A stretch of 64,000 nucleotides of DNA, from NCBI GenBank assembly GCA_963422775.4, contig CAUJSJ030000094.1, forward strand, positions 1-64,000. The letters are read 5' to 3'. The notes under the pieces were generated by a model that saw only the letters and a program-made list of their open reading frames with translations, was not told where the DNA came from and did not search any database. Made by a program: the position numbers and the translations under genes. Below, in pieces: positions 33,449 to 41,731 of the stretch; positions within the stretch are counted from its first letter, which is position 1; each line of letters opens with the position of its first letter. This DNA is from Pelomonas sp963422775. GTDB lineage: Bacteria > Pseudomonadota > Gammaproteobacteria > Burkholderiales > Burkholderiaceae_C.

Positions 33449-33471
33449 GAAAAGAGCGGCCCATGGGCCGC
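33449..33471 (-). terminator. Rho-independent terminator of the HD-GYP-like gene
   Basis: On the minus strand the palindrome GCGGCCCATGGGCCGC (33456-33471) is followed by TCTTTTC. It lies 26 bases after the stop at 33497 and separates that gene from the GntR operator. Confidence 0.75.
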
Positions 33472-33496
33472 CCTTGTGTGCGATGTCAGCCCTTGT

Positions 33497-34699
33497 TCAA
33501 AGCTTCAGCAGTGCTTCCAGGTTCACGCGCAGCTTCAGTTCGGCCGGTGCCAGGCTGGCCGCGATGGCCTGCGCGGCCAGGCGGGTGTCGCGCGGCACGG
33601 GGTTGCTCAGCGGGCTGCCGCTCTTGCCGATCAGCGCGGCCACCAGGGGCTCGTTGGCGCTGAAGCCGCGCTTGAACACGATGCCGATCTCGCCGTTGGC
33701 CAGGCGCACGATGCTGCCCGGCGGGTACAGGCCCACGGTCTTGATGAGGGCGGCGCCGGCCTCGTCGGGCTGCTGGTGTTCGTCGAGGAAGACGGCCCGC
33801 GCCGCCGCGGCACCGCTCAATGCCTGGCGGCTGCGGCGCGGCGACAGGCGGGCACCGAACAGGTCGATGCGGCGCAGCAGGCGCGCGAGCTTTTCCCCCT
33901 CGCTGCGGCTGGCGAGCGGGCCCGGCCCGGCCTCGTGGTGCAGGCGCACGGCCGTCAGCCAGGGCTGGCTGGTGATGCCGACCTGGGCCAGCCGCGCGGC
34001 CGCACGGTCGCCGTGGGCCGTCAAGGCCTGGCGCTGGGCGGCGGTAGCGGCGTCGACCTGGTTGGCCAGGCGGTCATGCGCCGGGCCGGCGCCGTAGTTC
34101 ATCGTCAGTGCGGCGCCCAGCAGCGCCTCGCGCAGCGCGGGCGCAAGCTGCAGCTGCTGGGCGACGAGATCGGCCAGCAGCAGCGTCAGCAGCGCGTGGC
34201 GCGCGCTGTAGTCGCCGAACTCCTGGCTGCTCTCGAAAATCAGCAGCATCAGCGTCGCGTCGGGGTGGGCGTGCAGGCGCTTGAGCGCGGCGTCGCGCAG
34301 CGCGGCCAGTCGGCCGGTGAAGTCCACCGGCTCCACCTCGCGCAGCAGCGTGTGGGTGTGCAGCAGCAGGTTGGACCAGGCCTCGCGCGGCCCCAGCTCG
34401 ACCTTGGCTGCGTTCGGCTGCTCCATGCGGAAGCTGGAGTCGGCCTTGGCGATGTCGGACAGCGGCACGTCCTGCATGACCAGCGTGTCCAGGCGGTGGG
34501 CGCGGGCACGCTGGTACTCCATCGTGTCCTCGGAGTTCACCCACGCGCCGCCATCGACGAGGCTGCGCACCAGCGGCGAATCGCGCAGCACCTGGCCGCG
34601 CGCGAACAGCAGCTTGCCGCTGGCGTCGAAGAGGTCGTAGGGCAGCGTCATGCCCAGCCGCAGCGTGCGGGCAGGAAGGGGAATGAGGTCAGAGGCCAT
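33497..34699 (-). CDS. Degenerate HD-GYP domain protein (probably inactive phosphodiesterase)
   Basis: This 400-residue protein starts with a DUF3391-like region (ARTLRLGMTLPYDLFDASGK) and ends with GLYPPGSIVRLANGEIGIVF, the conserved tail of HD-GYP cyclic-di-GMP phosphodiesterases. In between, the HD-GYP catalytic residues are lost. The place of the HDIGK metal motif reads TMNYGAG, HHE is followed by AGPGPL in place of the GYP stretch, and LFGARLSPRRSRQAL replaces the usual YDALTSDRPYR. One HHE survives. A sensory or scaffold role is likelier than catalysis. The ATG at 34699 is preferred over an upstream start near 34732. It diverges from the SAH riboswitch. Confidence 0.78.
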   Translation of the reverse strand: MASDLIPLPARTLRLGMTLPYDLFDASGKLLFARGQVLRDSPLVRSLVDGGAWVNSEDTMEYQRARAHRLDTLVMQDVPLSDIAKADSSFRMEQPNAAKVELGPREAWSNLLLHTHTLLREVEPVDFTGRLAALRDAALKRLHAHPDATLMLLIFESSQEFGDYSARHALLTLLLADLVAQQLQLAPALREALLGAALTMNYGAGPAHDRLANQVDAATAAQRQALTAHGDRAAARLAQVGITSQPWLTAVRLHHEAGPGPLASRSEGEKLARLLRRIDLFGARLSPRRSRQALSGAAAARAVFLDEHQQPDEAGAALIKTVGLYPPGSIVRLANGEIGIVFKRGFSANEPLVAALIGKSGSPLSNPVPRDTRLAAQAIAASLAPAELKLRVNLEALLKL

Positions 34700-34776
34700 G
34701 GATCCATCGATTGTTCGGCAGGAACAAGCCAAGCTTGAGCGGCGGCGAAGGACCGGCTGCGTAGAATTCCCGTCTC

Positions 34777-34833
34777 ATCCGAGGAGCGCTGCGAGGTTTT
34801 CCCCAGGCTCGGATTGTTTTCCAACGGCGCTCA
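34777..34833 (+). ncRNA. S-adenosylhomocysteine (SAH) riboswitch
   Basis: All conserved pieces are present. P1 pairs ATCCGAG (34777-34783) with CTCGGAT (34808-34814), and the core GGAGCGCTGC and CCCAGGCTCGG follow the SAH aptamer consensus. The H-type pseudoknot pairs GAGCGC (34784-34789) with GCGCTC (34827-34832) in AACGGCGCTCA. A TAGAAT -10-like box at 34762 places transcription start just before it. It lies 26 bases upstream of the large methionine synthase gene. In known cases SAH binding raises expression, which lets the cell recycle homocysteine when SAH accumulates. Confidence 0.93.
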
Positions 34834-34859
34834 TCGATCTCCCGCGTGGACCGCCATCG

Positions 34860-37571
34860 ATGACCCTCTCGCCGCCTCCCCTCAAGCTCTCAGGCCTGGA
34901 ACCCGTCGCCATCGACGCCGGCAGCCTGTTCGTCAACATCGGCGAGCGCACCAACGTCACCGGCTCCAAGGCCTTCGCCCGCATGATCCTGGCCGGCCAG
35001 TTCGAGCAGGCGCTGGCCGTGGCGCGCCAGCAGGTCGAGAACGGCGCCCAGGTCATCGACATCAACATGGACGAGGCCATGCTGGACAGCCAGGCGGCCA
35101 TGGTGCGCTTCCTGAACCTGATCGCCGGCGAGCCCGAGATCGCGCGCGTGCCGATCATGATCGACAGCTCGAAGTGGAGCGTCATCGAGGCCGGCCTGAA
35201 GTGCATCCAGGGCAAGGGCATCGTCAACTCCATCAGCCTCAAGGAAGGCGAGGACGAGTTCCGCCGCCAGGCCCGGCTGGTGCGCCGCTACGGCGCCGCG
35301 GCCGTGGTGATGGCCTTCGATGAAAAGGGCCAGGCCGACACCTTCGCGCGCAAGACCGAGATCTGCGCCCGGGCCTACCGCATCCTTGTCGACGAGGTGG
35401 GTTTCCCGGCCGAGGACATCATCTTCGACCCCAACATCTTCGCGATCGCCACGGGCATCGAGGAGCACGACAACTACGCGGTGGACTTCATCGAGGCCAC
35501 GCGCTGGATCAAGGCCAACCTGCCCGGCGCCAAGGTGTCGGGCGGCGTGTCCAACGTGTCGTTCAGCTTCCGCGGCAACGAGCCGGTGCGCGAAGCCATC
35601 CACACCGTGTTCCTGTTCCACGCCATCCAGGCGGGCATGGACATGGGCATCGTCAACGCCGGCATGGTGGGCGTGTATGACGACCTCGACGCCGAGCTGC
35701 GCGAGCGCGTGGAAGACGTGGTGCTGAATCGCCGCGCCGATGCCGGCGAGCGCCTGATCGAGATCGCTGACCGTGCCAAGAGCGCCGGCAAGGACGACTC
35801 GGCCCGCCTGGCCTGGCGTGCAGGCGACGTGCACCAGCGGCTGTCGCACGCGCTGGTGCACGGCATCACCGACTTCATCACCGAGGACACGGAGGAAGCC
35901 TGGCAGGCCATCCTGGCCGGCGGCGGCCGGCCGCTGCACGTCATCGAGGGGCCGCTGATGGCCGGCATGAACGTCGTCGGCGACCTGTTCGGCGCGGGCA
36001 AGATGTTCCTGCCGCAGGTCGTCAAGAGTGCGCGCGTGATGAAGTCCGCGGTCGCCCACCTGCTGCCCTACATCGAGGAAGAAAAGCGCCTGCTCATCGA
36101 GGGCGGCGGCGACGCCAAGCCCAAGGGCAAGATCGTCATCGCCACGGTCAAGGGCGACGTGCATGACATCGGCAAGAACATCGTCACGGTGGTCCTGCAG
36201 TGCAACAACTACGAAGTCGTCAACATGGGCGTCATGGTGCCGGCCCAGGACATCCTGCGAAAAGCCAAGGAAGAGGGCGCGGACATCATCGGCCTGTCCG
36301 GCCTCATCACGCCCAGCCTGGAAGAGATGCAGCACGTGGCCGCCGAGATGCAGCGCGACGAGTACTTCAGCAGCCGCCACATGCCGCTCTTGATCGGCGG
36401 CGCGACGACCAGCCGCGTGCACACCGCCGTCAAGATCTCGCCGCACTACGACGGCCCGGTCGTCTACGTGCCCGACGCGTCGCGCGCCGTCGGCGTGTGC
36501 ACCGAGCTGCTCAGCGATGACCGCGCAGCGGCCTACATCGCCGACCTGAAGGCCGACATCGAGAAGACCCGCCAGCTGCACGCCAGCAAGAAGCAGACGC
36601 CGCTGGTCACGCTCGCCGCCGCGCGCGCCAACAAGGCCCAGCTGGACCTGACCCGCGTCGCGCCGCCGCCGAAGTTCACCGGCCGGCGCGTGCTGAAGAA
36701 CCTCGACCTCGCCGAGCTGGCGCGCTACATCGACTGGGGGCCCTACTTCCAGACCTGGGACCTGGCCGGACCGTATCCCGCCATCCTCGACGACGCGGTG
36801 GTGGGCACCGAGGCGCGCAAGGTGTTTGCCGACGCGCAGGCCATGCTGAAGAAGATCATCGACGGCCGCTGGCTGCAGGCTCACGCCGTGTTCGGCCTCT
36901 ACCCGGCCGCGCGCATCGACGAGGACGACATCGCGATCTTCAACGACGAGCAGCGCAGCAAGCGGCTGATGACCTGGCACGGCCTGCGCATGCAGTCCGA
37001 GCGGCCGGTGGTGGACGGCGTGAAAAGGCCCAACCGCTGCCTGTCCGACTTCGTCGCCGAGGAGGGCGACCACATCGGCCTGTTCGCCGTGACGGCCGGG
37101 TTGGGCGTGGACAAGAAGGAGGCCGACTTCCTCGCGACGCACGACGACTACTCGGCCATCATGTTCAAGGCCCTGGCCGACCGGCTGGCCGAGGCCGCCG
37201 CGGAATGGCTGCATGCGCGCGTGCGCCGGGAGTTCTGGGGCTATGCGCAGGATGAAGGCCTGTCCAACGAAGAGTTGATCGCCGAAAAGTACGCCGGCAT
37301 CCGTCCCGCGCCCGGCTACCCGGCCTGCCCGGATCACCTGTCCAAGCGCGATCTCTTCCGCGTGCTCGCGCCAGACGAGATCGGCATGGGCCTGACCGAC
37401 AGCATGGCCATGACACCAGCGGCCAGCGTCAGCGGCTTCTACCTGGCCCACCCCGACGCGACCTACTTCAACGTCGGCCGCATCGGTGACGACCAGGTCG
37501 CCGACTGGGCCACGCGCTGCGAACTGAGCGATGCGGACGCGCGCCGCGCGCTCGCGCCGCTGTTGGGTTAG
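34860..37571 (+). CDS. metH: Methionine synthase, pterin/cobalamin/activation half (split MetH, C-terminal subunit)
   Basis: This 903-residue protein starts directly with the pterin-binding domain (FVNIGERTNVTGSKAF, DINMDEAMLD, about 20-290). A cobalamin cap and binding domain follow, with the cobalt-ligating His435 in GDVHDIGKN and SGLITPSLEEM. The C-terminal SAM-binding activation domain contains RPAPGYPACPDH (about 815-826). It lacks the homocysteine/zinc module, which is encoded at 2986. It transfers the methyl group of methyl-tetrahydrofolate through cobalamin to homocysteine bound on the partner protein. It stands alone behind an SAH riboswitch, unlike the partner gene, which is in an unrelated operon. 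Confidence 0.96.
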   Translation: MTLSPPPLKLSGLEPVAIDAGSLFVNIGERTNVTGSKAFARMILAGQFEQALAVARQQVENGAQVIDINMDEAMLDSQAAMVRFLNLIAGEPEIARVPIMIDSSKWSVIEAGLKCIQGKGIVNSISLKEGEDEFRRQARLVRRYGAAAVVMAFDEKGQADTFARKTEICARAYRILVDEVGFPAEDIIFDPNIFAIATGIEEHDNYAVDFIEATRWIKANLPGAKVSGGVSNVSFSFRGNEPVREAIHTVFLFHAIQAGMDMGIVNAGMVGVYDDLDAELRERVEDVVLNRRADAGERLIEIADRAKSAGKDDSARLAWRAGDVHQRLSHALVHGITDFITEDTEEAWQAILAGGGRPLHVIEGPLMAGMNVVGDLFGAGKMFLPQVVKSARVMKSAVAHLLPYIEEEKRLLIEGGGDAKPKGKIVIATVKGDVHDIGKNIVTVVLQCNNYEVVNMGVMVPAQDILRKAKEEGADIIGLSGLITPSLEEMQHVAAEMQRDEYFSSRHMPLLIGGATTSRVHTAVKISPHYDGPVVYVPDASRAVGVCTELLSDDRAAAYIADLKADIEKTRQLHASKKQTPLVTLAAARANKAQLDLTRVAPPPKFTGRRVLKNLDLAELARYIDWGPYFQTWDLAGPYPAILDDAVVGTEARKVFADAQAMLKKIIDGRWLQAHAVFGLYPAARIDEDDIAIFNDEQRSKRLMTWHGLRMQSERPVVDGVKRPNRCLSDFVAEEGDHIGLFAVTAGLGVDKKEADFLATHDDYSAIMFKALADRLAEAAAEWLHARVRREFWGYAQDEGLSNEELIAEKYAGIRPAPGYPACPDHLSKRDLFRVLAPDEIGMGLTDSMAMTPAASVSGFYLAHPDATYFNVGRIGDDQVADWATRCELSDADARRALAPLLG

Positions 37572-37659
37572 GCCTGCGGGCTGAAGCGGCCGCGTCCTAC
37601 AGGGCGGGCCGCGCGGCGGCGCCATGCTGGCGGGCATCTCGCAACACATTGGACGCCCC

Positions 37660-38229
37660 ATGTCGACCCCCACACTTCCCGCCAAGTCCACCCAGATCGT
37701 CGCTGCCGTGGCCGTCGTGATCGCGTTGCTGGGCGCCGCCTACGCGGTGGGTCGTTCGCGGGGCGATGAACCGGTTGCCGAAGCGGTGCCTCAGGTCGCC
37801 GCGCAGCGCGTGGCCAGCGCCGAAGCAGCGCGCGAGGCGGTGCGTGACGTGCGGCCGGCCCCCGTTGTCGAAAGCCCGGCGCAGCCGCCGGCACTGTGCG
37901 ACAGCTGCGGCCGCGTGACGGACGTGCACGCCGAGACGCGCCGCGGCAAGGGCAGCGGCGTGGGCGCGGTGGGTGGCGCTGTGGTGGGCGGCCTGCTGGG
38001 CAACATGGTGGGCGGCGGAACTGGCAAGAAGCTGGCCACGGTGGCCGGTGCTGTCGGTGGCGGCTATGCCGGCAACGAGATTGAGAAGAACCAGAAGACC
38101 TACACCGTCTGGGTGGTGCAGGTGAAGGAAGCCGACGGCCGCACGCGCCGTTTTGAGCGCAATGCCGACCCCGGCCTGCGCATCGGCGACGAAGTTCGCC
38201 TCACCGACAACGGCTTCGTGCGCGGCTGA
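37660..38229 (+). CDS. Glycine-zipper 2TM domain protein (copy 1)
   Basis: This 189-residue protein has a membrane anchor near the N-terminus (about 10-30, IVAAVAVVIALLGAAYAV). A linker with CDSC follows, then a glycine zipper (GVGAVGGAVVGGLLGNMVGG, about 105-124) and a second zipper (GAVGGGYAGNEIE). The tail VWVVQVKEADGRTRRFE is the SlyB/Rick-17kDa-type ending. Such proteins sit in the envelope and may support outer-membrane integrity. The next gene is a paralogue with the same plan, so this is a tandem duplication. The ATG at 37660 is the one that keeps the anchor intact. Confidence 0.88.
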   Translation: MSTPTLPAKSTQIVAAVAVVIALLGAAYAVGRSRGDEPVAEAVPQVAAQRVASAEAAREAVRDVRPAPVVESPAQPPALCDSCGRVTDVHAETRRGKGSGVGAVGGAVVGGLLGNMVGGGTGKKLATVAGAVGGGYAGNEIEKNQKTYTVWVVQVKEADGRTRRFERNADPGLRIGDEVRLTDNGFVRG

Positions 38230-38255
38230 CGCGACGTGAGCCAGGAGTTGATGCC

Positions 38256-38699
38256 ATGAAGCTCATCGCCACTGCGGTGCTGGCCGCTGCCATTTCCGTT
38301 GCTTACGCCCAGCCGAGCTCGGAGTCCGTGGTGCGGGCGCCTACCGCCAAGCAGCTGCAGCGCTTGTGCGACGGCTGCGCCTGGGTGCAGGCAGTCCGCA
38401 CCGAGCAGCGCGAGGGCAAGGGCAGCGGCCTGGGTGCCGTGGGTGGTGCCGTGGTGGGTGGCCTGCTGGGCAACCAGATCGGCGGCGGCACGGGCAAGAA
38501 GCTCGCCACCGTCGGCGGGGCCGTGGCCGGTGGCGTGGCCGGCAACGCTGTCGAGAAGAACTCCAAGACGCGCACCGTCTGGATCGTGCAGCTCGTCAAC
38601 CGCGACGGCTCGCAGCGCAGCGTCGAGCAGGGCGACGACCCGCATCTGCGCCCCGGCGACAAGGTCGTCGAGCGCGACGGTCAGCTCACCCGCCGCTAG
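38256..38699 (+). CDS. Glycine-zipper 2TM domain protein (copy 2)
   Basis: This 147-residue paralogue of the preceding gene has a cleavable signal peptide (MKLIATAVLAAAISVAYA) in place of an uncleaved anchor. It shares LCDGCAWVQAVRTEQREGKG, then GLGAVGGAVVGGLLGNQIGG, and ends in VNRDGSQRSVEQ. The CxxC at the same place as in copy 1 may bind a metal or form a disulfide. Its last 14 bases overlap the 3' end of the convergent ComM gene. Confidence 0.88.
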   Translation: MKLIATAVLAAAISVAYAQPSSESVVRAPTAKQLQRLCDGCAWVQAVRTEQREGKGSGLGAVGGAVVGGLLGNQIGGGTGKKLATVGGAVAGGVAGNAVEKNSKTRTVWIVQLVNRDGSQRSVEQGDDPHLRPGDKVVERDGQLTRR

Positions 38700-40215
38700 A
38701 CCCGGGCAGGCCGCGCCGAAGCTGGATGGCCTCGGCCACATGGGCTGGCGCGATCACGTCGGCACCGGCCAGGTCCGCCACCGTGCGGGCCACGCGCAAC
38801 ACGCGATGAAAGCTGCGCGCTGACCAGCCCAGCTTCTCCGCCGAGCGGTCCAGCAAAGCCTTGGCCGCCGGCTCCAGCACGGCATGCGTGGCCAGGTCCT
38901 GGGCCTGCAGCAGCGCGTTGGACACGCCTTGCCGCGCGATGGCGCGGGCCCGCGCCGCCGCCACGCGCTCGGCCACCACGGCGCTGCTTTCGCCCGGCGC
39001 CAGGTCCTGCAACTCGCGCGGCGGGATCACCGGCACCTCGATGAGCAGGTCCAGCCGGTCCAGGAACGGGCCGCTGAGCCGGCCCTGGTAGCGCGCCACC
39101 TGGTCGGGCGAGCAGCGGCAGGCCTTGAGTGGATTGCCGAGGTGGCCGCAGGGGCAGGGGTTCATCGCCGCAACCAGCTGGAAGCGCGCCGGGAATTCGG
39201 CCTGGCGGGCGGCGCGCGAAATCAGGATGCGGCCGGTCTCCAGCGGTTCGCGCAAAGCTTCCAACGCGGCGCGGGGAAACTCGGGCAATTCATCAAGGAA
39301 CAAGACCCCGTGCTGGGCCAGCGAGATTTCTCCCGGCCGCGGCGGTGAGCCACCGCCCACCAGCGCCACGCTGGACGCCGAGTGGTGCGGCGAACGCATC
39401 GGCCGTTGGCCCCAGCGCGCGATGTCGAACTGCCCGGCCAGGCTCAGCACGGCGGCGGACTCCAGCGCGGCTTCATCGTCCAGCGGCGGCAGCAGCCCGG
39501 CCAGGCGCTGGGCCAGCATGGACTTGCCTGTCCCCGGCGGGCCGGCCATCAGCAGCGAGTGGCCGCCCGCTGCGGCGATCTCCAAAGCGCGTTTCGGCCC
39601 GGCCTGGCCCTTGATGTCGGCGAGGTCGGGCAGACCGCCCTGGCGCTCGCGCGGTAACGCGGCCGCCCGGGGCAGGGCCTCGCCTTCGGGCTGCAGCGCG
39701 GCGACGACGTCGAGCAGATGTTTGGCCTGCCGCACCACGAGGCCGTCGACGAGGGCCGCCTCGGCCGCACTGGCCTCGGGCAGCAGCAGCTCGCGCCGGA
39801 TCTGACCCATTGCACCATCCTGGCGCAGCGCCAGGGCCATCGCCAGGGCGCCGCGCACCGGGCGCAATTCGCCGGCCAGCGACAGCTCGCCGGCGCATTC
39901 GAAGCGCGCCAGCTGGGCCGCGTCGATCTGGCCATTCGCGGCGAGCAGGCCCAGCGCCATCGGCAGGTCGAAGCGGCCGCCTTCCTTGGGCAGGTCGGCC
40001 GGGGCCAAGTTCACAGTGATTCTCTTGTTCGTCGGGAAGGCCAGCCCGCTGTTCTGCAGCGCCGCGCGCACGCGCTCGCGAGCTTCCTTGACCTCGGTGT
40101 CCGCGAGGCCGACGACGGTGAACGAGGGCAGGCCGTTGGCGAGGTGGACTTCGACCGTGACCGGCGCGGCGGCGAGGCCGTCGAGGGCGCGGCTGTGGAC
40201 GGTGGCGAGGCTCAT
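38686..40215 (-). CDS. comM: YifB/ComM family Mg-chelatase-like AAA+ ATPase
   Basis: This 509-residue protein has an N-terminal domain (MSLATVHSRALDGLAAAPVT, VEVHLANGLPSFTVVGL) fused to a Mg-chelatase-type AAA+ module. Walker A is GPPGTGKSMLAQRL (about 222-235), Walker B follows in GVLFLDELPEF and the GSPPRPGEISLAQHG insert precedes it. A Cys cluster, CPCGHLGNPLKACRC, is conserved in the family. ComM is a branch-migration helicase that helps integrate DNA during natural transformation. It is a single gene, convergent with the glycine-zipper gene. Confidence 0.95.
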   Translation of the reverse strand: MSLATVHSRALDGLAAAPVTVEVHLANGLPSFTVVGLADTEVKEARERVRAALQNSGLAFPTNKRITVNLAPADLPKEGGRFDLPMALGLLAANGQIDAAQLARFECAGELSLAGELRPVRGALAMALALRQDGAMGQIRRELLLPEASAAEAALVDGLVVRQAKHLLDVVAALQPEGEALPRAAALPRERQGGLPDLADIKGQAGPKRALEIAAAGGHSLLMAGPPGTGKSMLAQRLAGLLPPLDDEAALESAAVLSLAGQFDIARWGQRPMRSPHHSASSVALVGGGSPPRPGEISLAQHGVLFLDELPEFPRAALEALREPLETGRILISRAARQAEFPARFQLVAAMNPCPCGHLGNPLKACRCSPDQVARYQGRLSGPFLDRLDLLIEVPVIPPRELQDLAPGESSAVVAERVAAARARAIARQGVSNALLQAQDLATHAVLEPAAKALLDRSAEKLGWSARSFHRVLRVARTVADLAGADVIAPAHVAEAIQLRRGLPGSSGG

Positions 40216-40222
40216 TCAGCGG

Positions 40223-41731
40223 TCAATACGTCGGGAAGGTGGAGAGCTGGGTGGCCAGCACGAAGCGCGTCCAGGCGCGCCGGTTCTGCATCGCGCCGAT
40301 GCAGCCCATGGCTTGCGGGTTGCCGTTGACGCAGGCCGTCCAGCGCAGGTCGACCTCCTGGTTGATCGTCGCGACGCCGAGGAAGTGGCCGGAGCGGGCC
40401 AGCAGCGTTTCGAACACATGGCCCTGGGGCACCTGATCGCCGTAGAACTGCGGTGCCCGCTTGTACAGCGAGAAGCCCTTGCGCGCGAACACCAGCCCGC
40501 TGGCCAGCGCCTGCGAGCCGGGCATGGGCTGGCCCGTCATCGGGTTCATCGTCATCGTGGTCAGTGTTCCGTCGAACTGGCTGACCATGTAGCGCGGCAG
40601 CCGCGGCGCCTGGATGGCGTTCTCGAACTCCATCGTGCGGCCGTTGGCTTCGATGAAGTTGAAGGCGCTGGCCGACCAGATCAGTTGCTGCAGGTTGCCG
40701 TCGCCCGAGCGGGCGACGCAGGCGGCGCCTTCCTGCTTGAGCGTGGCGTCGGCGGGCACCAGCGCGGTCGCACCGCTGGGCGTGTGCACCCAGACGCGGA
40801 ACTTCTCGCCCGCCAGCGTGGCGAGGGTGTCGCCGGAGATGCTGATCAGGTAGAGCACGCGCTGCATGTCGTCGGCGCTGCGCATCAGCTCGCCGAACGG
40901 GCGCAGGCCGGAGTCGGTGAACTCCAGCACGCCGCAGCGCAGCTTGCGCCCCTGCTGCCGCGCGGCGAGCAGCGCCGACAGGTCCGGCAGAGAGTAGTAG
41001 GTGCTGGCCACGCGCACGGCGCGATCCGTCGGCTCGGTCGAGTCCAGCAGGCGCCGCACGCCGTCGCCCGGCCAACCCCAGCTGGCCGGCGCGGCGCCGG
41101 CCTTCAGGCCGCCCGCCACGACGCCGATGACTTCGCCGCTGGCGTTGACGATGGGCCCGCCGCTCATGCCCGGCTGCAACGCGACGTTGAAGCGCAACAC
41201 CTCGCGCTCGATCGCGATCGGGCTGCCGCTGGCGCGCAATTCGTCGGCGGCGGCGGGCGGCAGGATGTCGGTCAGCCGCGTGGCACCGGTCGAGAAGCGC
41301 ACCTCCTGGTCGCCCGCCGTCGGCATGCCCAGCGCATAGCCGAAGCCGGCGAAGACCTGGTCCTGCACCGGCCGGCCTGCGGCCAGGCGCAGCGTCGGCA
41401 CCACGGGTGGCGTGTCGATCTGCAAGAGGCTCAGGTCACCGGCGGCCAGCACGCGCACGATGCGGGCCTCGCGCCTGCGCGGCGCGGGCGGCTTGATGGC
41501 CTCGTAGCTGACTTGCACCGTCCTGCAGCCACCAACGACATGGTGGGCCGTGACGATGCGCCCCGGCGCTTCGAGCGCGAAGCCGCTGCCGCTGCGTGAG
41601 ACGCCGTCGGCGCAGTCGCTGGCCGTCACCTGCACGAGCGAGCGCAGCACCTGCTGGCGCAACTCGAAGCTGGGCGCCTGGGCCCAGGCCGAGCTGGCGC
41701 CAAGCAGCGCGAGCGCGGCGGCAAGCTTCAT
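40223..41731 (-). CDS. Trypsin-like serine protease with large C-terminal region
   Basis: This 502-residue protein has a signal peptide (MKLAAALALLGASSAWAQA). A chymotrypsin-fold protease domain (about 25-215) carries the catalytic triad His63/64 in TAHHVV, Asp99 in GDLSLLQI and Ser190 in PGMSGGPI. No PDZ domain follows. The remaining 280 residues are an unidentified domain with CGVLEFTDSGLRPFGE and CGC-free strands, and a Cys pair near the end (WTACVNGNPQAMGC). The start at 41731 is in the ATGA overlap with the membrane protein gene at 41728. The two genes are coupled, so the membrane protein is a probable partner or substrate. Confidence 0.85.
   Translation of the reverse strand: MKLAAALALLGASSAWAQAPSFELRQQVLRSLVQVTASDCADGVSRSGSGFALEAPGRIVTAHHVVGGCRTVQVSYEAIKPPAPRRREARIVRVLAAGDLSLLQIDTPPVVPTLRLAAGRPVQDQVFAGFGYALGMPTAGDQEVRFSTGATRLTDILPPAAADELRASGSPIAIEREVLRFNVALQPGMSGGPIVNASGEVIGVVAGGLKAGAAPASWGWPGDGVRRLLDSTEPTDRAVRVASTYYSLPDLSALLAARQQGRKLRCGVLEFTDSGLRPFGELMRSADDMQRVLYLISISGDTLATLAGEKFRVWVHTPSGATALVPADATLKQEGAACVARSGDGNLQQLIWSASAFNFIEANGRTMEFENAIQAPRLPRYMVSQFDGTLTTMTMNPMTGQPMPGSQALASGLVFARKGFSLYKRAPQFYGDQVPQGHVFETLLARSGHFLGVATINQEVDLRWTACVNGNPQAMGCIGAMQNRRAWTRFVLATQLSTFPTY

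Noticed and set aside
37624..37659. Upstream ATG of the first glycine-zipper gene
   Set aside because: It adds a polar segment before the membrane anchor; the ATG at 37660 fits the family better.
34890..37691. A 933-residue open frame on the minus strand over the large methionine synthase gene
   Set aside because: It is an antisense shadow. The plus-strand frame has complete MetH domains and a riboswitch, while the minus translation is low-complexity and matches no family.
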